Of a stretch of DNA of 64,000 nt, positions 39,387 to 49,286 are shown piece after piece. The notes under the pieces were generated by a model, which saw only the letters and a program-made list of their open reading frames with translations, was not told where the DNA came from and made no database searches. Each line of letters begins with the position of its first letter. The stretch's first letter is position 1. The translations under genes and the position numbers were made by a program. Origin of the DNA: Rhodopseudomonas palustris (GTDB taxonomy: Bacteria; Pseudomonadota; Alphaproteobacteria; Rhizobiales; Xanthobacteraceae); contig NZ_QKQS01000023.1 in assembly GCF_003226555.1 (NCBI RefSeq), forward strand, positions 206,858-270,857, in the 5' to 3' direction.

Positions 39387-39415
39387 AACGGCCTGCGTTT
39401 GCGACGCAGGCCGTT
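39387..39415 (-). terminator. Strong hairpin terminator of the cbb operon
   Basis: A perfect 12-bp stem (39387-39398 with 39404-39415, loop TTGCG) is followed on the minus strand by TTTTCGTTTG. It lies 29 bases past the cbbM stop. Confidence 0.9.
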
Positions 39416-39443
39416 GCAATCACTTAGGCCGACTTAGGCCGAC

Positions 39444-40829
39444 TTATGCCGCCTGCGGCTTCAGCTTGGCGCGCCAGTTCGGATACAGCTTGTCGGCGTC
39501 GTGCGAAAAGCTCTCGAAGGCGCGGGCGAATTCGCGGTGATCCTTGGCGAATTCGACCGGGTCGGCACCCTGCTTCCAGCACTGCTCGGCCTGACGCAGC
39601 GACTTGGCACCCGCCGCACCGCCGTCGATGTGGCCGAACGCCCCGCCGCCGGCCGTCATTATCAGGTTGGAGTGGCCGAGGTTGTCGAAGAAGCCCGGCA
39701 TCCGCAGCGCGTTCATGCCACCGGAGATGATCGGCGTGGTCGGGTTCATGCCGAGCCATTCCTGGTGGAAATACGGACCGTCCGCCGAGTCTTCAGTAAT
39801 CATGTAGGCGATCGCGCGATCGGCCGCCTCGCCTTCCATCTTGCCGAAGCCCATGGTGCCGGTATGGATGCCCGAGGCCCCCTGCAGGCGCGCCATCTTC
39901 GACAGCACGAAGGCTGTGTAGCCACGCTTGGACTGCGGCGAGGTCACCGCACCGTGGCCGGCGCGGTGATAGTGCAGATACTGCTTCGGGAAGGCGCGGC
40001 GAGCGGTGGTAACCGCCGCCGGACCGGCCACATAGCCGTCGACCAGGAAGGCGATGTGGTCGGCGTTGTCGGCGAAGGTCTCGAGGATGAATTCGCCGCG
40101 CGCCAGCATCTCGTAGTGATCGTCGGCGGTGATATTGAACGAGAACAGCTTGGCCTCGCCGGTCTTGTCCTGCGCGCGGCGCATCGCGTCGGCGACCGCA
40201 CGCACCGTGTCCTTGAACGGCGCGAACACCTGGTTGCCCTGCGGCTCGTCGTTCTTGATGAAGTCGCCGCCGAGCCAGAAATCGTAGCACGCATTGGCGA
40301 ACGGCTGCGGACGCAGGCCGAGCTTGGGCTTGATGATGGTGCCGACGATGAAGCCGCCGTTGATCACCGGCCGGCCGAGCACGCGCCACAAATCCTTGAT
40401 GGTGGTCGAGGGGCCGTCGAACAGCTTGAGATACGCCGGCGGCACGTAGAAATCGTACATCTTGGCGTATTCGACGTCGCCCATGCCCTGGTTGTTGCCG
40501 ATCGTCAGCGTCAGGAACGAGGCGATCATGGCGCGGCCGTCGATCACGTTGCGATCGAACAGCTCGATCGGATACGCGATCTTCATCAGGCTGTTGGCCT
40601 CGTCGATCTCGTACACCAGCGCGTCGACGCCGCGGGTGAAGTCGTCGGTGGTGGAGACTTCGACGTTGGTGCCGGTCGAGGATTCGGCGGCGAAGTGCGC
40701 GGCGGTCTGGATGAAATTTCCGAATCCGGACTTCGGCTTCATGATGTAGGCGCACAGCACATGCCGCCCGCCCGCGATCAGCTCGCTCTCTTTGAGGTTG
40801 AGGTTAGCGTAGCGGTTCGACTGGTCCAT
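39444..40829 (-). CDS. cbbM: CbbM form II RuBisCO
   Basis: The 461-residue large-subunit-only RuBisCO matches form II of Rhodospirillum rubrum. The catalytic lysine is at 167 (IIKPKLG), the carbamylated lysine at 192 followed by Asp194 and Glu195 as metal ligands ([13 protein letters not shown]), and a conserved HYHRAGHGA is present. Form II enzymes tolerate low CO2/O2 specificity and work in anaerobic phototrophy. The start at 40829 has an AGGAGA ribosome-binding site. It is last in cbbFPTAM and followed by a strong terminator. No small-subunit gene is present. Confidence 0.97.
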   Translation of the reverse strand: MDQSNRYANLNLKESELIAGGRHVLCAYIMKPKSGFGNFIQTAAHFAAESSTGTNVEVSTTDDFTRGVDALVYEIDEANSLMKIAYPIELFDRNVIDGRAMIASFLTLTIGNNQGMGDVEYAKMYDFYVPPAYLKLFDGPSTTIKDLWRVLGRPVINGGFIVGTIIKPKLGLRPQPFANACYDFWLGGDFIKNDEPQGNQVFAPFKDTVRAVADAMRRAQDKTGEAKLFSFNITADDHYEMLARGEFILETFADNADHIAFLVDGYVAGPAAVTTARRAFPKQYLHYHRAGHGAVTSPQSKRGYTAFVLSKMARLQGASGIHTGTMGFGKMEGEAADRAIAYMITEDSADGPYFHQEWLGMNPTTPIISGGMNALRMPGFFDNLGHSNLIMTAGGGAFGHIDGGAAGAKSLRQAEQCWKQGADPVEFAKDHREFARAFESFSHDADKLYPNWRAKLKPQAA

Positions 40830-40887
40830 GGTGATCTCCTGCAATGCGAGGCGCGGCGGCCCGCTGGCCGCCGCGGATCTGTTTCAA

Positions 40888-41973
40888 TTACTCCGCCGCG
40901 CGGGCGACCTCGCCGATCTGCGGATCGAGCGCGCCGGCCTTGTAGCGCTTGGCCATTTCCGACATCGGAACGACCTTGATCTTCGAGGCGTTGCCGGCGG
41001 TGCCGAACTGCTCGAAGCGCAGCTTGCAGACGTCGCGCATCGCATCCATCGCCGGCTTGAGGAACTTGCGCGGATCGAACTCCGCCTTGTTCTGGGTCGC
41101 CACTTTCCGGAACACGCCGGTCATCGCCAGACGGCAGTCGGTGTCGATATTGACCTTGCGGACACCGTGCTTGATGCCACGCACGATCTCCTCGACCGGC
41201 ACGCCGAAGGTCTGCGGCATCGCGCCGCCGAACTCGTTGAAGATGTCCTGCAGGTCCTGCGGCACCGACGACGAGCCGTGCATCACCAGATGAGTGTTCG
41301 GCAGGCGGCGGTGGATCTCTTCGACCACCTTCATGGCGAGCACGTCGCCGTCCGGCTTGCGGCTGAACTTGTAGGCGCCGTGCGAGGTGCCCATCGCGAT
41401 CGCCAGCGCATCGACCTTGGTGGCGCGAACGAAGTCGACCGCCTGGTCCGGGTCGGTCAGGAGCTGCTCGCGGCTGACCTTGCCTTCGACCCCGTGGCCG
41501 TCTTCCTGCTCGCCGCCGCCGTGCTCAAGCGAACCGAGCACGCCGAGCTCACCTTCCACCGACGCGCCGACCCAATGCGCCATGTCGACGACGCGGCGGG
41601 TGATGTCGACGTTGTACTGATAGTCGGCGGCGGTCTTGGCGTCGGCCTTGAGCGAGCCGTCCATCATCACCGAGGTGAAGCCGTAGCGGATCGCGGTGGC
41701 GCAGGTGGCTTCGTCGTTGCCGTGGTCCTGATGCATGCACAACGGGATGTCCGGGTACATCTCGGCCAGCGCGTCGATCATTTTCGCCAGCATGATGTCG
41801 TTGGCGTAGGAGCGGGCGCCGCGCGATGCCTGGATGATCACCGGCGCGTCGACCAGCGCCGCCGCCTCCATGATCGCGAGGCCCTGCTCCATGTTGTTGA
41901 TGTTGAAGGCGGGCACGCCGTAGCCGTGCTCGGCGGCGTGATCCAGCAATTGCCTCAGAGTAATGCGCGCCAT
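40888..41973 (-). CDS. cbbA: Class II fructose-bisphosphate aldolase CbbA
   Basis: The 361-residue enzyme is a zinc-dependent class II aldolase, with HQDHGND for the metal-binding histidines, SVMMDGSL, and GTSHGAYKF. The last part carries HGSSSVP. It condenses glyceraldehyde-3-phosphate and DHAP, or erythrose-4-phosphate and DHAP, in the Calvin cycle. It lies between cbbT and cbbM with 57-58 base gaps. Confidence 0.95.
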   Translation of the reverse strand: MARITLRQLLDHAAEHGYGVPAFNINNMEQGLAIMEAAALVDAPVIIQASRGARSYANDIMLAKMIDALAEMYPDIPLCMHQDHGNDEATCATAIRYGFTSVMMDGSLKADAKTAADYQYNVDITRRVVDMAHWVGASVEGELGVLGSLEHGGGEQEDGHGVEGKVSREQLLTDPDQAVDFVRATKVDALAIAMGTSHGAYKFSRKPDGDVLAMKVVEEIHRRLPNTHLVMHGSSSVPQDLQDIFNEFGGAMPQTFGVPVEEIVRGIKHGVRKVNIDTDCRLAMTGVFRKVATQNKAEFDPRKFLKPAMDAMRDVCKLRFEQFGTAGNASKIKVVPMSEMAKRYKAGALDPQIGEVARAAE

Positions 41974-42030
41974 GATGTCTCCTCAAACTAACTATGTGAC
42001 GACGAGGTCGTCGTGATGTCCAAACCGGGC

Positions 42031-44046
42031 TCAATGCTTACCGCGGGCGATCACGCCCTTGGCGGCGTCCACCACCGCGTCTGCGGTGATGCCGAACTTC
42101 TGGTACAGCACCGGCGCCGGCGCCGAGGCGCCGAACCCGGTCATGCCGACGAATGCGCCGGTATCACCGATCCAACGCCGCCAATCGGTGTCGCGCGCCG
42201 CTTCGATGCCGACCCGCGGCGCGGTGCCGAGCACGCCGGCGCGGTAGGCGTCGTCCTGCTCGGCGAACAGTTCGAAGCACGGTGCCGACACCACCGCAGC
42301 CTTGACGCCGGCTTCGCCGAGTTTCTTGGCGGCTTCGAGCGCCAGTGACACTTCCGAACCGGTGGCGATCAGGGTGACGTCGCGCTGGCCGGGATCGACC
42401 ACGACATAAGCGCCGCGCGCCACCGGATTGCCGCTCGCGCCGTTCGACCGCGGCAACGCCGGCAGGCCTTGGCGCGACAGCGCCAGCACAGACGGACGCG
42501 AAGTCTGCTTCAGCGCGACGTCCCAGGCCTGCGCGGTCTCGATCGCGTCGGCCGGGCGGAACACCAGCAGATTCGGGATAGCGCGCAACGCAGCGACGTG
42601 CTCGACCGGCTGATGGGTCGGACCATCCTCGCCGAGGCCGATCGAATCGTGGGTCATCACATGGATGACGCGCGCGCCCATCAGCGCCGCGAGGCGGATC
42701 GCCGGACGGCTGTAGTCGGCGAACACCAGGAAGGTGCCGCCGAACGGTACGAAGCCGCCGTGCAGCGCGATGCCGTTCATCGCCGCCGCCATGCCGAATT
42801 CGCGGATGCCGTAGTGCAGGTAGGAGCCGCCGAACGCACCCGGCTTGACCGACGCGGTGCCCTTGGCGTGCGTCAGGTTGGAGTGCGTCAGGTCGGCCGA
42901 GCCGCCGAGAATGTTCGGCGACGCCGGCACGATGGCGTCGATGGTGAGCTGCGACGCCTGACGGGTGGCGATGGTCGGCTTGTCGGCGTCGAACTTGGCG
43001 ATCAGGCCCTGCAGTGCGCCTTCGTAATCCGTCGACAACTTGCCGGCGAGCGCATCGGTGAAGCCGGTGCGGGTCGCCGCATCCGCCGCCGCCAAACGCT
43101 GGCTCCAGGCGTCACGTGCAGCCTTGCCGCGGCCGCCGGCTTCGCGCCAGCGCGCCAGGATCGGATCGGGAATTTCGAACGGCGGATACGGCCAGTTCAG
43201 CGCGGCACGGGTCTTCTCGACCTCGTCGGCGCCGAGCGGAGCGCCGTGCGCCTTCTCGGTGCCGGCGACCTTCGGCGAACCGAAGCCGATTGTGGTGCGG
43301 CAGGCGATCAGCGACGGACGATCGCTCTTCTTAGCCTGCTCGATCGCGGTCGCGACCGCTTCGGGATCATGGCCGTCGACCCGGGTGGTGGCCCAGCCGG
43401 ACGCGGCGAAGCGCGCGAGCTGATCGTCCGAGCACGACAGCGAGGTGTCGCCGTCGATCGAAATGTGGTTGTCGTCCCACAGCACGATCAGCTTGTTCAG
43501 CTTGAGGTGGCCGGCCAGCGAGATCGCCTCGTGGCTGACGCCTTCCATCAGGCAGCCGTCGCCGGCGATGACGTAAGTGGTATGATCGACCAGCGCGTCG
43601 CCGTAGCGCGCGTTCATCATCCGCTCGGCGAGCGCCATGCCGACCGAGGTGGCGAGTCCCTGGCCGAGCGGGCCAGTGGTGGTCTCCACGCCCTGGGTGT
43701 GGCCGTATTCCGGATGGCCCGGGGTCTTCGACACCCACTGCCGGAACGATTTGAGCTGATCGATCGTCATTTCCGGATAGCCGGTCAGATGCAGCAGCGC
43801 GTACAGCAGCATCGAACCGTGGCCGGCCGACAGCACGAAGCGGTCACGATCGGCCCAGGCCGGATCGGCGGGATCGAACTTCAGAAAGCGAGTGAACAGC
43901 ACGGTGGCGACGTCGGCCATGCCCATCGGCATGCCCGGGTGGCCGGACTTCGCCTTCTCGACGCCGTCGATGGCGAGAAAGCGAATCGCATTCGCCATGT
44001 CGCGATGCGTGACCTTGTCGTGGATGTCGCGTGCGGGAACGTTCAA
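42031..44046 (-). CDS. cbbT: Transketolase CbbT
   Basis: The 671-residue thiamine-diphosphate enzyme has [13 protein letters not shown], the TPP motif [32 protein letters not shown], and the central ENFRAHLE-type region seen here as [17 protein letters not shown]. It makes two-carbon transfers in the regenerative phase of the Calvin cycle. The length is typical. The gene follows cbbP by 34 bases. Confidence 0.96.
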   Translation of the reverse strand: MNVPARDIHDKVTHRDMANAIRFLAIDGVEKAKSGHPGMPMGMADVATVLFTRFLKFDPADPAWADRDRFVLSAGHGSMLLYALLHLTGYPEMTIDQLKSFRQWVSKTPGHPEYGHTQGVETTTGPLGQGLATSVGMALAERMMNARYGDALVDHTTYVIAGDGCLMEGVSHEAISLAGHLKLNKLIVLWDDNHISIDGDTSLSCSDDQLARFAASGWATTRVDGHDPEAVATAIEQAKKSDRPSLIACRTTIGFGSPKVAGTEKAHGAPLGADEVEKTRAALNWPYPPFEIPDPILARWREAGGRGKAARDAWSQRLAAADAATRTGFTDALAGKLSTDYEGALQGLIAKFDADKPTIATRQASQLTIDAIVPASPNILGGSADLTHSNLTHAKGTASVKPGAFGGSYLHYGIREFGMAAAMNGIALHGGFVPFGGTFLVFADYSRPAIRLAALMGARVIHVMTHDSIGLGEDGPTHQPVEHVAALRAIPNLLVFRPADAIETAQAWDVALKQTSRPSVLALSRQGLPALPRSNGASGNPVARGAYVVVDPGQRDVTLIATGSEVSLALEAAKKLGEAGVKAAVVSAPCFELFAEQDDAYRAGVLGTAPRVGIEAARDTDWRRWIGDTGAFVGMTGFGASAPAPVLYQKFGITADAVVDAAKGVIARGKH

Positions 44047-44080
44047 ACCGGCCTCCCCAGTTTCTTGCAGATGTTGGGCA

Positions 44081-44956
44081 TTACTTCATGCTTCGCTTGC
44101 GGTCGATCAGTTGCATGATCAACGGCGTCAGGATCAACTGCATCGCCAAGTCCAGCTTGGCGCCGTGGATCACGATCGAATTGGCCCGCGACATGAAGCT
44201 GCCCTGGATCATCGACAGCAGATACGCAAAGTCGATGCCGCGTGGGTTCTTGAAGCGGATCACCACCATCGATTCGTCGGCGGTGGGAATCCAGCGTGCG
44301 ATGAACGGGTTCGAGGTGTCGACGGTCGGCACCCGCTGGAAGTTGATGTCGGTCTCGGCGAACTGCGGCACGATGTAGTGCACGTAGTCCGGCATCCGGC
44401 GCAGGATCGTGTCGGTCACCGCTTCGGTGGTGTAGCCGCGGTCGGCACGGTCGCGGTGCAGCTTCTGGATCCACTCCAGATTGATCACCGGCACCACGCC
44501 GATCTTGAGGTCGGCATGCTGGGCGACGTTGACCTTCTCGGTGATCACCGCGCCGTGGAGACCTTCGTAGAACAGGAGATCGGAGTCCGCCGGCAGCGAG
44601 TGCCATTCGGTGAAATTTCCGGGCGCGACGCCGTGGATCGCGGCTTCCTTGTCGTCATGGACGTAGGTGCGGGTTCTGCCGGTGCCGGTGGTGGCGTAAT
44701 CGCGAAACGTGGTCTCGAGCTCCTCGAACAGATTGGTCTCGGGGCTGAAATGCGAGAAGTGTTTGTTTCCCTTCTCGGCTTCCTCCGCCATCTTGTTGCG
44801 CATGTCGACGCGGTTGTAGCGGTGGAACGCGTCACCTTCGATGAAGGCGGCGTTGACGTTCTCGCGGCGGAAGATCTGCTCGAACGTCTTCTTCACGGAG
44901 GTGGTGCCGGCGCCGGAGGAGCCGGTGATGGAGATGATCGGGTGCTTGCGAGACAT
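44081..44956 (-). CDS. cbbP: Phosphoribulokinase CbbP
   Basis: The 291-residue proteobacterial class I phosphoribulokinase has the P-loop GSSGAGTTS, followed by [10 protein letters not shown], and [11 protein letters not shown] as Walker B-like region. It makes ribulose-1,5-bisphosphate for CbbM. The start ATG at 44956 gives [12 protein letters not shown]; the longer frame overlaps the upstream cbbF end without a start signal. It is 37 bases after cbbF. Confidence 0.96.
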   Translation of the reverse strand: MSRKHPIISITGSSGAGTTSVKKTFEQIFRRENVNAAFIEGDAFHRYNRVDMRNKMAEEAEKGNKHFSHFSPETNLFEELETTFRDYATTGTGRTRTYVHDDKEAAIHGVAPGNFTEWHSLPADSDLLFYEGLHGAVITEKVNVAQHADLKIGVVPVINLEWIQKLHRDRADRGYTTEAVTDTILRRMPDYVHYIVPQFAETDINFQRVPTVDTSNPFIARWIPTADESMVVIRFKNPRGIDFAYLLSMIQGSFMSRANSIVIHGAKLDLAMQLILTPLIMQLIDRKRSMK

Positions 44957-44993
44957 GAGGGGAGACTTCCAATTCCAACCGGGGGAGACGACG

Positions 44994-46025
44994 TCAGACG
45001 CGGAATAGACCGCGACGGGCGAACAGCGGCGCCGAACGCGAGGCCGCACTCGGATCGGTGTGCAGCAGTTCGATGCGCTTGACCTTGTCGATCGACCCCA
45101 TGATCAGCGGCGAGCGCTGATGGATCGTCTTGGCGGTGAGATCGAGCACCCGCTCGCGCCCGGTCGAGGCGGCGCCGCCGGCCTGCTCCATCACGAACGA
45201 CATCGGATGCGTTTCGTACAGCAGCCGCAGCCGGCCGTTGCCGTAGCCCGCGCGGTTGTCGCCCGGATACAGGAACACGCCGCCGCGGGTGAGGATGCGA
45301 TAGACCTCGGCCACCAGCGAACCGATCCAGCGCATGTTGAAGTCCTTGGCGCGCGGACCGTCGGAGCCGGCGATGCACTCGTCGACGAAGTCGCGGATCG
45401 GCTGCTCCCAATGGCGATGGTTGGAGGCGTTGATGGCGTATTCGGCGGTGTCGGCCGGCACGGTGACGCGCTCGCGGATCAGCCGGTACGTTCTGGCCTT
45501 GCGATCCAGCGTGAAGATGTCGACGCCGTCGCCGAGCGTCAGCACCAGCGAGGTCTGCGGCCCGTACACCACGAAACCGGCGGCGATCTGGCAGGAGCCA
45601 GGGGCGGTGAACGGCTTCACGCCCGGCTGGTTCGGGATGATTGAGAAGATCGTCCCGACCGTCATATTGGTGTCGATGTTGGACGAGCCGTCGAGCGGAT
45701 CGTAGGCGATCGAGATCGGCGCGTTCGGATCGCCGTCGAGCAGCGTGTCGGATTCTTCGGACGCCAGCGCCGCGTAGGGCACGTCCTTCAACGCCGCGAC
45801 GATGATCTCATCGGCCTTGACGTCGAGATCCTTCTGCACGTCGCCATCGGCATTGCTGCCGCCATGCGCCGCGCCGGTGATGCCGGCCAGAGCCCCCTGC
45901 CCGATCAGTTCAGAGATTTCGATCGACCCCGCGGCGATCGCGGCGACCGCGGCGGCGACCGCTTTCTGCTGCGGCGCGACCGCATATGAATCCAAAACAG
46001 CTGAAAGCGTTTGGCCCTGACCCAT
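44994..46025 (-). CDS. cbbF: Fructose-1,6/sedoheptulose-1,7-bisphosphatase CbbF
   Basis: The 343-residue class I FBPase has [21 protein letters not shown] (metal and substrate site) and a C-terminal [13 protein letters not shown]. It removes the C1 phosphate from fructose- or sedoheptulose-bisphosphate. I chose the ATG at 46025 ([11 protein letters not shown]). It is the first gene of the form II cbb operon. No CbbR gene or close LysR gene is adjacent. Confidence 0.95.
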   Translation of the reverse strand: MGQGQTLSAVLDSYAVAPQQKAVAAAVAAIAAGSIEISELIGQGALAGITGAAHGGSNADGDVQKDLDVKADEIIVAALKDVPYAALASEESDTLLDGDPNAPISIAYDPLDGSSNIDTNMTVGTIFSIIPNQPGVKPFTAPGSCQIAAGFVVYGPQTSLVLTLGDGVDIFTLDRKARTYRLIRERVTVPADTAEYAINASNHRHWEQPIRDFVDECIAGSDGPRAKDFNMRWIGSLVAEVYRILTRGGVFLYPGDNRAGYGNGRLRLLYETHPMSFVMEQAGGAASTGRERVLDLTAKTIHQRSPLIMGSIDKVKRIELLHTDPSAASRSAPLFARRGLFRV

Positions 46026-46486
46026 GATGACTCCCCCACAACGTAGCGCGGCCAACTGGCTCCGCGAGCTCCGTTGCGCGGAGCTTGTGAGCCGATCGAT
46101 CACATAAGAGAAATTGCATTTTCCTTGGTACCACCAAAGGAATTTTTATATGGAGCGCCACCGCCCTGTATTTGTGTACCGGAAAATGGCGGCGCGGCGC
46201 GAATTCTGCACAATTAGTCGAAGGCCGCTGTGATTTAGATCAGACCCGAAGCGGAAGTTCGGCCCGATTTGGCCGCCAAACGGCGTTGGAGGCTGAGCTC
46301 TCATACTTTAGCAGTCTGCGGCTCGCACGACCTGCGTCCGTTTGACCATGCGGCGTCCCCCACCAGCGCTGCGCCGCCACCTCGCTTGACGCTCCGGGGG
46401 AATTTTTGGGACATAAGAAAAATGAACCAAAACAGCTGGTTGACCGAGCGGTGCAGGCTGCGACCGGAAACACAGGGGGAGACGAG
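46026..46486. other. Divergent control region between cbbF and the esterase
   Basis: This 461-base gap carries the promoters of cbbF (left) and the esterase (right). It has an AT-rich segment at about 46100-46155 upstream of cbbF and an FNR-like palindrome at 46231-46242. No gene was supported. Confidence 0.5.
46231..46242. promoter_or_regulatory. FNR/FixK/AadR-like palindrome upstream of cbbF
   Basis: TGATTTAGATCA has TGAT and ATCA half-sites four bases apart, as in the TTGAT-N4-ATCAA box, but both outer bases deviate. It lies about 205 bases upstream of cbbF and 245 upstream of the esterase gene. It could allow redox control, or be chance. Confidence 0.35.
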
Positions 46487-47236
46487 ATGGGCGAAGCGGT
46501 GATGGTCGGCGCGGAGGCGTTCGCGTTCGACGGTGGCAAGACCGGCGTGCTGCTGGTGCATGGATTCACCGGCAGCCCGCAGAGCATGCGCTATCTCGGC
46601 GAACGACTCGGCGAGCGTGGCTATTCGATCCTCGGCCCACGGCTGCCGGGGCACGGCGTGTCTCCGGCCGCGATGGCCAAGACCACCGCCAACGACTGGG
46701 TCGATTGCGCCGAAGACGCGCTGCTGGAGCTCTCGGCCAAATGCGACAAGACCTTCGTGGCTGGGCTGTCGATGGGCGGCACGCTGTCGCTGTATTTGGC
46801 CGCCTCGCATCCCGAGAAGGTCGCCGGCGTGATTCCGATCAACGCCGCCGTGCAGATCGATTCGCCCGACCTCGCCGGGCTAGCCTACGCCCGCGGCCTG
46901 CCGGAATTCGTCCCCGGGATCGGCTCGGACATGGTCGACACCACCACCAAGGAGCTGGCCTACGACCAGGTGCCGGTGACCTGCGTCAAGCAGGTGATGG
47001 GCCTGGCCGCCACCGCCCGCGCGCTGCTGCCGAAGATCAAGTGCCCGACCCTGGTGATCAATTCGCGGGTCGACCATGTGCTGTCGCCGGCCAATGCGAC
47101 CGTGATCGCCAATCACGTCGGCTCCAGCCGGATCGAAACGCTGTGGCTGGACAATTCCTACCACGTCGCGACGATCGACAACGACAAGGACCTGATCGCC
47201 GCCGCGATTGACAGTTTCGTGCAGCGGAGTTTGTGA
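46487..47236 (+). CDS. Alpha/beta-hydrolase carboxylesterase
   Basis: The 249-residue protein is a carboxylesterase/monoacylglycerol-lipase-type alpha/beta hydrolase. LLVHGFTGSPQSM supplies the oxyanion region, GLSMGGTLSL the nucleophile serine, and a late aspartate (NSRVDHV) and histidine (NSYHVAT) complete the triad. The start at 46487 has GGGGGA upstream. No signal peptide is seen. The substrate is unknown. It is convergent with the LysR gene. Confidence 0.88.
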   Translation: MGEAVMVGAEAFAFDGGKTGVLLVHGFTGSPQSMRYLGERLGERGYSILGPRLPGHGVSPAAMAKTTANDWVDCAEDALLELSAKCDKTFVAGLSMGGTLSLYLAASHPEKVAGVIPINAAVQIDSPDLAGLAYARGLPEFVPGIGSDMVDTTTKELAYDQVPVTCVKQVMGLAATARALLPKIKCPTLVINSRVDHVLSPANATVIANHVGSSRIETLWLDNSYHVATIDNDKDLIAAAIDSFVQRSL

Positions 47237-47309
47237 CGCGCAGCGGCCGCAGCGCTGGTCGCACTTGAGATCACACCGGCGCTGCAGCCCCCTCATTGCC
47301 CGCAAAGTC

Positions 47310-48209
47310 TCAGCGGAGCCGCGACGACGGCCGGGACGCGAGATGCTGAAAGAGGCTTCGCGCAAGTGGCGTCAGCTCCGGCTCGCTGCGGACGCAGACC
47401 GACAGCCGGCGCGTCGCCCAATCGTCCTGAAGCCGGGCGATGGCAATGCCGGCCGATCGCTTCGAACGCCGCGCCGCCGCTTCCGGCACGATGCCGATTC
47501 CGACGCCTTCGCCCGCGAGCCGGCAGATGCCGTCGAAGCTGCGAAGCGCGACCCGGAGCTTGATCTTGGCCCCGAGCCGCGCCGCCTGCATCTCGAGATG
47601 CTGCTGCAGCGCGCCGCCGGTCAGGCCCACGAAATGATGGTCGAGCAGGTCGGAAAACCGCAGCTGCGGCTTTCCCGCAAGAGCGTGGCCCGGCGCCAGC
47701 ACGGCCACCAGCCGGTCGACGGCGAACGGGCGCAGCGTCAGGCCGCCGGTCGCGGCAGCGCCGGACAGGATGCCGATTTCGGCGAAGCCGGCAGACACGC
47801 TCCTGGCGATCTCGAAACTCTGCCGTTCCTTGAGATCCACATCGACCCGCGGGTGCTGCGCCATCCAGGTCGCCAGCCGCTCGGGCAGATGCTCCGTCAT
47901 GGCCGCCGTGTTCGCCAGGATGCGGACACTCGCACGCATTCCCTTGGCATAGCGGCCGAGCTCGCCCCGCATGTCGGCGATCTGGTGCAGGATCGTGCGG
48001 GCGTGATGCGCGAGCGCCTCGCCCGCCTCGGTCGGCACGACGCCGCGCCGGCCGCGATGCAGCAGCAGAACTTCGCCGACCGCCTCCATGTCGCGCAGCC
48101 TTTCGCTGGCGGCCGGCAGCGAAAGACCGGCTTCGGCCGCACCGCGGGTGATGCTGCCGGCTTCGATGACGGCGAGGAATAGGCCGAGATCGGTGAGATC
48201 GAAGCGCAT
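47310..48209 (-). CDS. LysR-family transcriptional regulator
   Basis: The 299-residue protein has the LysR N-terminal winged helix-turn-helix (DLGLFLAVIEAGSITRGAAEAGLSLPAASERLRDME) and a periplasmic-binding-like effector domain. It is divergent from the TauE/SafE-like gene across 98 bases, the usual arrangement of a LysR regulator and its target. The effector is unknown. It is not next to cbb genes closely enough to be called CbbR. Confidence 0.92.
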   Translation of the reverse strand: MRFDLTDLGLFLAVIEAGSITRGAAEAGLSLPAASERLRDMEAVGEVLLLHRGRRGVVPTEAGEALAHHARTILHQIADMRGELGRYAKGMRASVRILANTAAMTEHLPERLATWMAQHPRVDVDLKERQSFEIARSVSAGFAEIGILSGAAATGGLTLRPFAVDRLVAVLAPGHALAGKPQLRFSDLLDHHFVGLTGGALQQHLEMQAARLGAKIKLRVALRSFDGICRLAGEGVGIGIVPEAAARRSKRSAGIAIARLQDDWATRRLSVCVRSEPELTPLARSLFQHLASRPSSRLR

Positions 48210-48307
48210 GCCCCGAGACTAGCCGATGATCAACCTTCGGCATAGCCGAAGGCATGCATCGGCCCATCCGCATTGCCAGAAGCCTCGCGAAGCGGTGGTG
48301 ATGCGCC

Positions 48308-49057
48308 ATGTCCGATGTTTCGATCTCGCTGCTGGTCGCAGTCTTCGCCACCTTTTTTGTCGCCGGCCTGGTCAAGGGCGTCACCGGCATGGGGTTGCCG
48401 ACTGTGGCGATGGGCGTGCTCGGCGCATTGATCTCGCCGGTCTCGGCCGCCAGCCTGCTGCTGGTGCCGTCCTTCGTCACCAATGTCTGGCAGCTGCTGG
48501 CCGGCCCGAGCCTGGGTGCAGCGCTGCGCCGGCTGTGGCCGATGATGGTGGCGGTCGTCGTCGGCACGCTGCTGGGATCGACATGGATCGCTAGCGGCGA
48601 CACGCGGGTGACCACCGCGATGCTCGGCATCGCCCTGATCGTCTACGCGAGCACAACGCTGCTGGCCCGTCCGATCGGCGTTCCGCACCGCGCCGAGCCG
48701 TGGCTGTCGCCGCTGATCGGCGGACTAACAGGTGTCGTGACGGGCGCAACCGGCGTGTTCGTGATTCCGGCGGTCCCCTATATTCAGTCGCTCGGGCTCG
48801 CCAAGGACGATCTGGTGCAGGCACTCGGCCTGTCGTTCACCGTCTCGACGATCGCGCTCGCCATTGGGCTCGGCGCGCACGGCGCGTTTCACATCGATCA
48901 TCTCACCCTATCGGCCCTCGCCACCATCCCCGCGCTCAGCGGCATGTGGGCAGGCCAGCTCGTCCGCAGCCGGATCAGTCCTACTACCTTTCGCCGCGGT
49001 TTCCTGATCTGCCTCTTGCTGCTGGGGTGTGAGATGATGATGAAATCACTGCTGTGA
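48308..49057 (+). CDS. TauE/SafE-type membrane exporter
   Basis: The 249-residue membrane protein has about eight hydrophobic helices and the two family-type motifs FVAGLVKGVTGMGLPTVAMG and GGLTGVVTGATGVFVIP. These proteins export sulfite, sulfoacetate or other organic anions in sulfonate and related metabolism. The divergent LysR gene likely controls it. The substrate cannot be told from sequence. Confidence 0.9.
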   Translation: MSDVSISLLVAVFATFFVAGLVKGVTGMGLPTVAMGVLGALISPVSAASLLLVPSFVTNVWQLLAGPSLGAALRRLWPMMVAVVVGTLLGSTWIASGDTRVTTAMLGIALIVYASTTLLARPIGVPHRAEPWLSPLIGGLTGVVTGATGVFVIPAVPYIQSLGLAKDDLVQALGLSFTVSTIALAIGLGAHGAFHIDHLTLSALATIPALSGMWAGQLVRSRISPTTFRRGFLICLLLLGCEMMMKSLL

Positions 49058-49286
49058 GCGGGGTCTGAGAAGCGGTGGATCGAGCTTCTCAACAATCTCG
49101 ACAAACAACGGACTTCCGCACCGCCTGGCGAGGCTTGTGTGCCACTCCTGCGCACCACTTCTGCCGCCTGGTTTCAAAGGCAATCGACATTGGAGGCCTC
49201 AGCAACCAGCTTCAGCCGCAGGCTGATCCAAATTCACTCAATGATCGAATCTAGAACCGCCCCTCAGAGAATAGTCTTTAACAAAT

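Noticed and set aside
47310-48209. LysR gene as CbbR
   Set aside because: It is convergent with the esterase gene and divergent from the TauE/SafE gene, separated from cbbF by over 1 kb. The context points to the exporter.
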